A stretch of DNA of 7,094 bases from Lysobacterales bacterium (lineage in GTDB: Bacteria > Pseudomonadota > Gammaproteobacteria > Xanthomonadales > SZUA-5): NCBI GenBank assembly GCA_024710675.1, contig JANJUH010000059.1:1-7094 (forward strand), read 5' to 3'. The first letter of the stretch is position 1. Every line of letters begins with the position of its first letter. The notes below the pieces were generated by a model. It saw nothing but the letters and a program-made list of their open reading frames with translations. It had not been told where the DNA came from and made no database searches. This document shows, piece after piece, positions 1 through 5,820 of the stretch. The translations under genes and the position numbers were made by a program.

Positions 1-105
1 CGTTACCTCGGTGGCACCGATACCGTGCGTTGGTGGGCGCCGGCATCCTTGCCGGCACCCTTCGTCGTCTCGGTGGAATCTCTGCTGGTCGACGGCTTCG
101 AATAG
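1..105 (+). CDS. Possible 3' end of an unidentified plus-strand gene (partial)
   Basis: Reading frame 1 is open from the left edge to a TAG at 103-105 and gives 34 residues ending in VESLLVDGFE. Base use looks weakly coding: by my count about three quarters of third positions are G or C, against about half of second positions. That is the usual pattern in a GC-rich genome. I do not recognise the peptide and no domain can be called from so short a tail. If real, the gene converges on the beta-lactamase, with 33 bases between the two stop codons. The other two plus frames are also open here, as is common at this GC content. A minus-strand start at 44-46 with a poor ribosome binding site is an alternative reading. 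The call rests on composition and convergent layout only. Confidence 0.35.
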   Translation, partial: RYLGGTDTVRWWAPASLPAPFVVSVESLLVDGFE

Positions 106-139
106 GCCGCGCGCGTAGAGACTTCCGCCCTCGCGGCCT
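104..139. terminator. Inverted repeat over two convergent stop codons, possible bidirectional terminator
   Basis: AGGCCGCG at 104-111 is matched exactly by its reverse complement CGCGGCCT at 132-139, with a 20-base loop between. The left arm overlaps the TAG of the plus-strand reading frame and the right arm touches the TGA of the beta-lactamase. An all-GC-rich stem at a tail-to-tail junction suits a terminator working in both directions. However, no T-run follows on either strand and the loop is long, so the call is tentative. Confidence 0.3.
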
Positions 140-1041
140 CAACTCAGCGCCCACTCCGCCGCGATCCGCCCAACGTCGGCCAACACCGCCTCGTGCCGCG
201 GTTCGACCTGGTCGGTGTACTCGCCGCTGTCGTAGTAGGCGCAGACGATGATCGGGGCCTTGCCCGGCGGGTGGACGATCGCGATGTCGTTGCACTTGTT
301 GGTCGTGCCGACGTCACGCCCGGTGCCGGTCTTGTTGCCGACACGCCAGTCCGCGGGCAGGCCGGCGCGCAGGCGTCGCGCGCCGGTGCGGGTGGCGTAC
401 ATCCAGCCGAGCAGGCGTTCGCGCGATGCGGCCGAGAGCACCTCGCCGGTGCTCAGCCGGCGCAGCAGCTGCGCCATCGCCGCCGGGGTCGTCGTGTCGC
501 GCAGGTCGGCCGACAGCACCATCGCCAGCATCGGCTCGTAGCGGTCGAGGCGGGTCACCGGATCGCCCATGTCGCGGAACTTCGCGGTGACGGCGGCCGG
601 GCCGCCGAGACGCCGCACCAGCAGGTTGGCGGCGGTGCCGTCGCTGATCGTCTGCGCCGCTTCGGCGAGCCGGGCGATGCTGAGCCGGCCGGTGCCGAGG
701 TGCTCGCGCGTGACCGGTGCCCACGGCAGCAGGTCGGCCTCGGCGTAGGGGATCTCCTCGGCCAGGTCGAGCCGCCCGGCGTCGGCCTCGCGCAGGCAGG
801 CGGCCACCAGCGCGAGCTTGAAGGTCGAACAGAGCGCGAAGTGTTCGTCGACGCGATGGCCCGTGGATGCGCCGCTGGCAGTGTCGAGCAGGCAGACGCC
901 GAGGCGGGCGTGGCCGGTCTCGAGCGCGCGCAGCCCGGGAATGATGTCCCGGCGGGAAGCCGGTGGCGCCGCGACGGCGCTACCGACCTGCAGCACGGTC
1001 ATGGCCACGGCAGCTTGCAGGAACTGGCGGCGTTCGATCAT
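139..1041 (-). CDS. bla: Class A beta-lactamase, L2-like, Tat-exported
   Basis: This is a periplasmic serine hydrolase that opens the beta-lactam ring. It has 300 residues, slightly long for class A because of its signal peptide. The N-terminus ERRQFLQ is a twin-arginine (Tat) motif followed by a hydrophobic stretch to about residue 25. The start resembles Stenotrophomonas L2, which supports this ATG although no clear ribosome binding site precedes it. Visible catalytic motifs are STFK (S72, K75; Ambler 70 and 73), SDG at 133-135 (Ambler 130-132, usually SDN), E169 (Ambler 166) and KTG at 237-239 (Ambler 234-236). W107, R223 and T240 align with Ambler 105, 220 and 237 and match KPC enzymes. 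Oddities are Ala173 where Asn170 is usual, N236 where Asp233 is usual, Gly at 238, and C250 inside an apparent two-residue insertion. No divergent ampR lies upstream. The class is certain; the substrate range is not. Confidence 0.96.
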   Translation of the reverse strand: MIERRQFLQAAVAMTVLQVGSAVAAPPASRRDIIPGLRALETGHARLGVCLLDTASGASTGHRVDEHFALCSTFKLALVAACLREADAGRLDLAEEIPYAEADLLPWAPVTREHLGTGRLSIARLAEAAQTISDGTAANLLVRRLGGPAAVTAKFRDMGDPVTRLDRYEPMLAMVLSADLRDTTTPAAMAQLLRRLSTGEVLSAASRERLLGWMYATRTGARRLRAGLPADWRVGNKTGTGRDVGTTNKCNDIAIVHPPGKAPIIVCAYYDSGEYTDQVEPRHEAVLADVGRIAAEWALS

Positions 1042-1155
1042 CGGATGGACCCGTAGGTGGTGTCCTCGCCGACGATACGCCGAGCCCGCACGACGCGCGC
1101 CGGTGGCCAGGGACGGGCCGGAGGCGACACGAAGGCGAGGGCGGCGCGATGGCGT

Positions 1156-1184
1156 CGGCGGGCCCGTCTTGGCCGGACCCGCCG
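1156..1184. repeat. Imperfect GC-rich hairpin upstream of the beta-lactamase
   Basis: CGGCGGG at 1156-1162 pairs with CCCGCCG at 1178-1184 around a 15-base loop. It lies in the gap between the peptidase stop and the beta-lactamase start, about 115 bases before the beta-lactamase ATG. It could be a weak structured leader or chance pairing in GC-rich DNA. The rest of 1042-1203 shows no convincing promoter: a TATCGT on the minus strand (1072-1077) has no acceptable -35 partner at normal spacing. Confidence 0.25.
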
Positions 1185-1203
1185 GTGGATGGCCGGAAAG
1201 CCA

Positions 1204-1270
1204 GTAGGAGCGCGCTCTGCGCGCGAAGGAGCTTGCGGCAAGAGTTCTTCGCGCCCGAGGGCGCTCCTAC
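1204..1270. repeat. Inverted pair of GTAG-type REP palindromes (REP doublet)
   Basis: Two related units of 23-24 bases face each other. The first (1204-1227, plus) begins GTAGGAGCGC and folds with stem CGCGC/GCGCG (1211-1215 with 1219-1223). The second (1248-1270, minus) also begins GTAGGAGCGC when read on its own strand and folds with stem GCGCC/GGCGC. Their outer ten bases (1204-1213 and 1261-1270) are exact reverse complements, so the whole 67-base block can fold into one large cruciform. A GTAG end plus an internal palindrome matches the GTAG class of REP elements known in Stenotrophomonas and relatives, usually mobilised by a RAYT tyrosine transposase. No RAYT gene is in the window. The element lies between the peptidase stop and the beta-lactamase start and may stabilise or end the peptidase transcript. 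Confidence 0.85.
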
Positions 1271-1279
1271 GGGCAGTGG

Positions 1280-1301
1280 CGCCCCGCAGCTCAGCGGGGC
1301 G
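1280..1301 (-). terminator. Hairpin with the peptidase stop codon in its loop
   Basis: CGCCCCGC at 1280-1287 pairs perfectly with GCGGGGCG at 1294-1301. The six-base loop contains the TGA stop of the S9 peptidase (1291-1293). The stem is eight base pairs and entirely G and C. No T-run follows on the minus strand, so it is not a standard intrinsic terminator. It may act with the adjacent REP doublet as a 3' end stabiliser or pause site. Confidence 0.4.
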
Positions 1302-3321
1302 GGTTGTGCTCCTCGAACCAGCGCTGCACCTGCTGGTACCAGAACACCGAGTTCTGCGGCTTGAGCACCCAGTGGTTCTCGTTCGGGTAGTAGACGTAGC
1401 GTGTCGGCACGCCCTTCATCAGCAAGGTCTGGTAGAGCTCGAGGCCGTGGTTGACCGGGACGCGCAGATCATTCTGGCCATGCACCACCAGCGTCGGCGT
1501 CTTGAAGTTCGCGGCGTGGTAGTGCGGCGAGATCTTCTGCAGCATCTCGCGCGTCGCCGGCTCCCAGTGGGCTCCGTTGCGCGGCATCTCGGTGGAGAAA
1601 TCGGCGGCGTACTGGGTGTAGAGGTTGTAGACCTTGGCGTGCGCGACCAGTGCGCGGAAGGGGTGTTCGCGACCGAGGATCACGGTGGTCAGGTAGCCGC
1701 CGTAGCTGCCGCCACCGGCGACCATGCGCTCCTTGTCGATCCACGGCTGCGCGGCGAACCACTCGGCGGCCTTGATCACGTCCTCATAGGGCTTGTCCGC
1801 CCAGTTCGGGTTGATCGAGTCGGTGAAGTCCTGGCCGAAGCCCGAGCTGCCGTGGAAATTCGGCCATGCGGTCACGTAGCCCCAGCTCCCGAAGACCTGC
1901 GCATTCCAGCGGAAGGCCATGCCGTCGGTGATCGCGTTGTGCGGCCCCCCGTGGATCAGCATGAAGAAGGGGTACTTCTTCGAGCGGTCGAAGCCGGGCG
2001 GGTAGTTCACCCACATCTGGATCGGCGCACCGTTCGCGCCGGCGTAGGTCACCGATTCGTAGGTGCCGAACTCGGTGGCGGCGAGCAACTCGTCGTTGAT
2101 CGTCGAGAGCTTCGTGGTGTCGCCCTTGCGGGTGTCGATCCGAACCAGCGTCGGTGGCTCGACGAAAGTCTGGCGGATGCCGACCAGCGTGCCGTCGCGG
2201 GCGATCGCGAGCGAATCGACCGAGCCCTGGCCGGTGACCGGGCGCGGCGCCTTGCCGGGGACGAACTCGTGCACGCGCACCGTGCCGGCGTCGTCGATGG
2301 CCCCGTAAAGGCGCTTGCCATCGGCGCTCCAGACCAGGCCGCCGATGCTGCGGTCGAAGTCGGGATAGGGCTCGAGCGTCTCCCCGCTGCGGCGATCGCG
2401 CAGCATCAGCCGGAAGCGGTCGGCGTAAAAGCCCTTGATGCGCTGCTGCAGGAAGGCAAGCTGGCGGCCGTCCGGGCTGTACAGCGGGTTGCCATCGGGC
2501 GCGGGATTGGCCTGGGTCAGGTTGGCGACGGCGCCGGTGGCCAACGTCAGCGTGTGGACGTCGAGGTTGGTGAGGTTGGGCTTGGGATCGGAGTCGGCGA
2601 CGAAGGCGATCTCGGCGCCGTCGGGGGCGATGGCGTACAGCGAATCGGTGCCCTGCACCGCGCTGCGCGGCAACTCGAGCCCTGTCGGCAGCGTCAGCGC
2701 CACAGGTTCGCCGCCTTCGATGGACACCGACCAGACATGGAACTGGCGCTCGTCGACGTACTGGTCCCAGGCGCTGACCGGTGCGCCGTCCCAGACGCGC
2801 GCGGTCATTTTCGAGTTCGCGCGTTCCTCGATGCGCTTGCCCTGCTCGGCCAGCGGCACATCGGCAAACACGCGCGAGACGAAGGCGATCCTGCGGCTGT
2901 CCGGGAACCACTTCGGGCTCTGCACACCCGTGGCCAGCGTGGTCAGGCGCTTCGCCTCGCCGCCGTCGAGCGCCATCAGGTAGAGCTGCGGTGCCTTGTC
3001 GTCCTCGCGCTGTGCGGTGAACAACAGCCAGCGGCCGTCGGGCGAGAAAGCTGGCGCGCCCTCGTTGCCCGGATGCGTGGTGAAGCGACGCTGGTCGCTG
3101 CCATCGGCATTCCAGCTCCAGAGGTCGGTGTAGCCCTTGTCCTCGGCCATCTCGAAACGCGTGACCGGAGCGACGATGCGCTGGCCGTCAGGGGAGATCG
3201 CTGGTGCGCCGATACGCTGGATCTGCCAGCTGCGTTCGACGCTGAAGGCTTGCTTTTCGGCTGCGGCTGGCAGTGCCGCGATGGCCGCCAGCGCGGCGAG
3301 GTAGAGCGGGATGCGCGACAT
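1291..3321 (-). CDS. Secreted S9-family peptidase, prolyl-oligopeptidase/acylaminoacyl-peptidase type (DPP5-like)
   Basis: This 676-residue serine peptidase probably releases dipeptides or acylated amino acids from peptide N-termini outside the cytoplasm. Residues 1-21 form a Sec signal peptide ending in AAA. Residues of about 25-410 form a beta-propeller with several WD40/PD40-like blades marked by SPDG or SADG turns (43-46, 93-96, 282-285, 332-335). The alpha/beta-hydrolase domain covers about 425-676. It has HGGP at 457-460 (oxyanion region), GGGSYGG with nucleophile S539, D618 in HGQND and H650 in NENH. All three catalytic residues are present in the usual order, and the length matches S9C/DPP5-type enzymes of about 680 residues. 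A GGAGA sits five bases before the ATG. REP-bearing gaps on both sides suggest a single-gene unit. Family and secretion are firm; DPP5-like specificity is inferred from length and architecture only. Confidence 0.93.
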   Translation of the reverse strand: MSRIPLYLAALAAIAALPAAAEKQAFSVERSWQIQRIGAPAISPDGQRIVAPVTRFEMAEDKGYTDLWSWNADGSDQRRFTTHPGNEGAPAFSPDGRWLLFTAQREDDKAPQLYLMALDGGEAKRLTTLATGVQSPKWFPDSRRIAFVSRVFADVPLAEQGKRIEERANSKMTARVWDGAPVSAWDQYVDERQFHVWSVSIEGGEPVALTLPTGLELPRSAVQGTDSLYAIAPDGAEIAFVADSDPKPNLTNLDVHTLTLATGAVANLTQANPAPDGNPLYSPDGRQLAFLQQRIKGFYADRFRLMLRDRRSGETLEPYPDFDRSIGGLVWSADGKRLYGAIDDAGTVRVHEFVPGKAPRPVTGQGSVDSLAIARDGTLVGIRQTFVEPPTLVRIDTRKGDTTKLSTINDELLAATEFGTYESVTYAGANGAPIQMWVNYPPGFDRSKKYPFFMLIHGGPHNAITDGMAFRWNAQVFGSWGYVTAWPNFHGSSGFGQDFTDSINPNWADKPYEDVIKAAEWFAAQPWIDKERMVAGGGSYGGYLTTVILGREHPFRALVAHAKVYNLYTQYAADFSTEMPRNGAHWEPATREMLQKISPHYHAANFKTPTLVVHGQNDLRVPVNHGLELYQTLLMKGVPTRYVYYPNENHWVLKPQNSVFWYQQVQRWFEEHNPPR

Positions 3322-3326
3322 GATGG

Positions 3327-3331
3327 TCTCC
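3327..3331 (-). promoter_or_regulatory. Ribosome binding site of the S9 peptidase
   Basis: The minus strand reads GGAGA here, five bases before the ATG at 3319-3321. It is the best Shine-Dalgarno match among the three starts visible in this window. It agrees with the start that gives a clean signal peptide. Confidence 0.7.
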
Positions 3332-3407
3332 GCGGGGCGAACGTGAACCCGGGAAGATCGCGCGCAGGATGTGAAGACGGCGCGGGTGAGCGTCCCGCGC
3401 GGGCGTT

Positions 3408-3431
3408 TTCGCGCCCGGAGGGCGCTCCTAC
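3408..3431 (-). repeat. GTAG-type REP palindrome, upstream of the S9 peptidase
   Basis: Read on the minus strand the unit begins GTAGGAGCGCCCTC and ends GGGCGCGAA. It is nearly identical to the minus-strand unit at 1248-1270, and its internal palindrome is GCGCCC/GGGCGC. It lies about 85 bases upstream of the peptidase start, after the stop of the cyclic di-GMP gene. A short hairpin (GGGCG/CGCCC, 3401-3405 with 3412-3416, loop with a TTTT) overlaps its end. Confidence 0.8.
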
Positions 3432-3441
3432 ATCAGGAGCG
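3423..3441. repeat. Hairpin joining a REP to a degenerate opposing REP head
   Basis: CGCTCCT at 3423-3429 is the head of the REP at 3408-3431. It pairs with AGGAGCG at 3435-3441 across a five-base loop. The right arm looks like the conserved head of a second unit in the opposite orientation whose remainder (to about 3453) has decayed. This suggests the gap once held an inverted REP doublet like the one at 1204-1270. Confidence 0.5.
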
Positions 3442-3502
3442 AGGGGGCTTCGTGCTGCTCGTGGGGGCGCCCTTGGCCGCGATGAGTCTCACCGCCAGAC
3501 CG

Positions 3503-3526
3503 ATCGCGCCCAGAGGGCGCTCCTAC
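3503..3526 (-). repeat. GTAG-type REP palindrome, just after the cyclic di-GMP gene
   Basis: On the minus strand the unit begins GTAGGAGCGCCCTC and ends GGGCGCGAT, with internal palindrome GCGCCC/GGGCGC. It lies about 20 bases after the stop codon of the GGDEF-EAL gene and has the same orientation as the copy at 3408-3431. At that position it could act as a transcript 3' end stabiliser or terminator. Confidence 0.8.
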
Positions 3527-3546
3527 TGCCCCTCGTGTGCTCGTGC

Positions 3547-5820
3547 TCACTCGTGGGCATGCAGCAGCGCCTCGAGGCAGGCCTCCGCCGGCAGTGGCCG
3601 GCACAGCAGGTAGCCCTGGACTTCCTCGCAGCCGTGGCGCTTGAGGAAGCGCAGCTGGCCATCGAGTTCCACGCCTTCGGCGGTGGCGCGGATGCCGAGC
3701 GCGCGTGCCATCGCGATGATCATCTCGACGATGGTGGCGTCATCGGGGTCGTGCAACAGATCGCCGATGAACTCGCGGTCGATCTTGAGCTTGTCGATCG
3801 GCAGCCGCTTCAGGTACGCCAGCGAGGAATAGCCGGTGCCGAAGTCGTCGACGGCGATGGTGACGCCGATGGTCTTGAGCTCAGCCAGCGTGCGGATGGC
3901 TTGCTCGGGATTGCTCATCAGCAAGGTCTCGGTGAGCTCGACTTCGAGCGCCTCACCGGGCAGGCCGGCATCGGCGAGCGCCTGGCGGATCTCGCCCGGA
4001 AGTTCCGGCCTGAGCAGTTGCAGCGCCGACAGGTTGACGGCGATCCGCAGGCCCTCCAGTCCGCCGCGGCGCCATTCGGCCAGCTGGCCCAGCGCCATGC
4101 GCAGTACCTTGCGGCCGATCTCGACGATCAACCCGCTTTCCTCCAGCAGGGGCACGAAGGATTCCGGGGAGACCAGGCCGAACTCGGGATGGCGCCAGCG
4201 CAGCAGGGCTTCCACGGCGACCGGGCGACGGTCGACGATGTGATAGATCGGCTGGAAGTCGAGGCTGAACTCGTCGGAGATCTCGGTACGCACCACGCTC
4301 TGCTCGAGCGCAACGCGGAGGCGGCTGCCGCTGGCCATGTCGGCATGAAACACGCGCCAGGTGTTGCGCCCGGCCGCCTTGGCCGCGTACATCGCCGCAT
4401 CGGCGCTGCGCATCAGGTCTTCGGGGCGGTCCGCGTGCTCGGGGTAGAGCGCGATGCCGATGCTGGGGGTGACCCGGACCTCGTGCCCGCGTACCTCGAT
4501 CGGCGTCGCGAAGGCTTCGAGCAGTGCCCGGGCGAGATGTTCGGCGGCGCTGGAGTCGGGCAGGTTGTCGACCAGCACGGTGAACTCGTCGCCGCCCTGG
4601 CGAGCCAGGAAAGCCTGGGCCGGCAGGCGCGCCCGCATGCGCTCGCCGACGGCTTTCAGGAGCTCGTCGCCGGTGGCGTGGCCGAGGCTGTCGTTGATCT
4701 GCTTGAAGCGGTCGAGGTCTACGAAAAGCATCGCCAGGCGCTGCCCGTCGGCACGAGCCTTGGGCAGCGCGAGGCCGAGTTGCTGCATCAGCAGCGCGCG
4801 GTTGGCGAGGCCTGTGAGGGTGTCGTAGTTGGCGAGCTGACGCAGCTCCAGTTCGGCGCGCTTGCGCTCGGTGATGTCGTTCTGCACGACCACGAAGTAG
4901 GGCGCTTCGCCATCGCGCTCACGCACCTGGACGGCGTCGGTGGTGTACAGGCGATCGCTGCCGTCGCGACCCCGCTGCCAGCACTCGCCGTGCCAGCGGC
5001 CGCCGCGCGTGATGGCGTCATGCCGGGCGCGGTAGAAGGCGGCGTCGTGCAGCGGGCTGTTCATGCGCGCCCACTCGGTGCCGATCAGCTCGCCGGAGCG
5101 CCAGCCGCAGGCGCGTTCGAAGGCCGGGTTGACCTGGCGGAAGCGCAGGCGCTCGTCGAGCACCGCGACGGCCTCGCTCATGTTGCGGATCACCTCGGCC
5201 GCTATGCGCGCCTCGTGCTGCTGGCGGCGCTGCGCCTCGATGTTGCGCACGGTGCCGGCGCAGCGCAACGGGCGGCCGTCGGCGTCGCGTTCGACCACCT
5301 GGCCGCGCGCGAGTACCCAGGTCCAGGTGCCCTCGGCATTGCGCAAGCGATGTTCGGATTCGTAGAAGTCGGTTTCGCCCTGCAGGTGGCGCTGGATGCG
5401 CTGGTTCACCAGCGGCAGGTCTTCCGGGTGGATCTCCTGTTGGCGCCAGTCCGGCATCGCCAGGCTGGCAGCGCTCTGTGGCAGGCCGAGCACGCGGTCG
5501 AGGCCGTGGCGATGGATCCGGTTGCTGGCGATGTCCCAGTCCCAGAAACCATCGCCGCTGCCCCACAGGCTCAGTTGCAGGCGCATCTCGCGTTCGTGCA
5601 GGGCCTGGATGTGCGCCCTCTGCTCGCGCCGGCGCCGTCGCAGCAGGTGCAGGACTGCAGCCGCGGCGATCACGGCGACGAGGCCGTAGACCACCAGAGC
5701 CGTCGGTGTGGCCCAGCCGTGATGCGTTGCCGAGCCATCGGCCAGGGTCGAGTGCGCGCAGGCAGCCGTACCCGTCAGGGCAGCGGCGATCCCCAGTACG
5801 CCGATGCTCGCCCGCCTCAT
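3547..5820 (-). CDS. Membrane-anchored PAS-PAS-GGDEF-EAL cyclic di-GMP enzyme
   Basis: This 757-residue protein should synthesise and/or degrade the second messenger cyclic di-GMP at the inner membrane. A signal-like segment (1-22) and a membrane helix (about 39-60, followed by five arginines) leave only some 15 residues in the periplasm. Two PAS domains follow in the cytoplasm, at about 85-195 (PAS_3-like) and 205-320. The GGDEF domain (about 325-490) has an intact GGDEF at 409-413, but the RxxD inhibition site is replaced by PAQA (400-403). The EAL domain (about 505-750) keeps E537, N596, E628, D658, D659, K679, E715 and Q735, the set expected for an active phosphodiesterase. The frame stays open upstream to 6228, but that part lies inside gatB and is not protein-like. 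The ATG at 5818-5820 starts a clean membrane segment and overlaps the gatB stop as ATGA. No good ribosome binding site precedes it, so translation probably depends on gatB. Confidence 0.94.
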   Translation of the reverse strand: MRRASIGVLGIAAALTGTAACAHSTLADGSATHHGWATPTALVVYGLVAVIAAAAVLHLLRRRRREQRAHIQALHEREMRLQLSLWGSGDGFWDWDIASNRIHRHGLDRVLGLPQSAASLAMPDWRQQEIHPEDLPLVNQRIQRHLQGETDFYESEHRLRNAEGTWTWVLARGQVVERDADGRPLRCAGTVRNIEAQRRQQHEARIAAEVIRNMSEAVAVLDERLRFRQVNPAFERACGWRSGELIGTEWARMNSPLHDAAFYRARHDAITRGGRWHGECWQRGRDGSDRLYTTDAVQVRERDGEAPYFVVVQNDITERKRAELELRQLANYDTLTGLANRALLMQQLGLALPKARADGQRLAMLFVDLDRFKQINDSLGHATGDELLKAVGERMRARLPAQAFLARQGGDEFTVLVDNLPDSSAAEHLARALLEAFATPIEVRGHEVRVTPSIGIALYPEHADRPEDLMRSADAAMYAAKAAGRNTWRVFHADMASGSRLRVALEQSVVRTEISDEFSLDFQPIYHIVDRRPVAVEALLRWRHPEFGLVSPESFVPLLEESGLIVEIGRKVLRMALGQLAEWRRGGLEGLRIAVNLSALQLLRPELPGEIRQALADAGLPGEALEVELTETLLMSNPEQAIRTLAELKTIGVTIAVDDFGTGYSSLAYLKRLPIDKLKIDREFIGDLLHDPDDATIVEMIIAMARALGIRATAEGVELDGQLRFLKRHGCEEVQGYLLCRPLPAEACLEALLHAHE
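5817..5820 (-). promoter_or_regulatory. ATGA stop-start overlap of gatB and the cyclic di-GMP gene
   Basis: The minus strand reads ATGA. The first three bases start the GGDEF-EAL protein and the last three end GatB. The nearest purine-rich stretch (GGAA) is about 16 bases upstream, too far for an ordinary Shine-Dalgarno. Such overlaps commonly allow a terminating ribosome to restart, linking output of the second gene to the first. Confidence 0.75.

Noticed and set aside
44..46. Minus-strand ATG as the start of another gene after the beta-lactamase
   Set aside because: Only 15 codons are visible before the window edge, the peptide is unrecognised, and the purine-rich stretch is badly spaced.
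30..251. Plus-strand open frame of 73 codons at the left edge
   Set aside because: It starts with TTG, runs into the beta-lactamase gene antisense and gives an Arg/Pro-rich peptide. Frame 1 is the better candidate in this stretch.
193..1056. Plus-strand open frame of 287 codons over the beta-lactamase
   Set aside because: It is antisense to a gene with all class A motifs and shows no protein family features; it is explained by GC-rich codon use.
1072..1100. Possible sigma-70 promoter for the beta-lactamase around TATCGT
   Set aside because: No acceptable -35 hexamer lies 15-19 bases upstream; the region there is GCG-rich. A single weak hexamer is not enough to call a promoter.
1204..1270. 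Repeats considered as a CRISPR array or integron attC site
   Set aside because: The units are inverted palindromes with a conserved GTAG end, without regular spacers, a leader, cas genes or an integrase. REP elements explain them.
1784..2911. Minus-strand open frame of 375 codons inside the peptidase gene
   Set aside because: It is a frame-shifted shadow with an Arg-, Ala- and Gly-rich translation, while the peptidase frame is continuous with all its motifs. No frameshift is needed.
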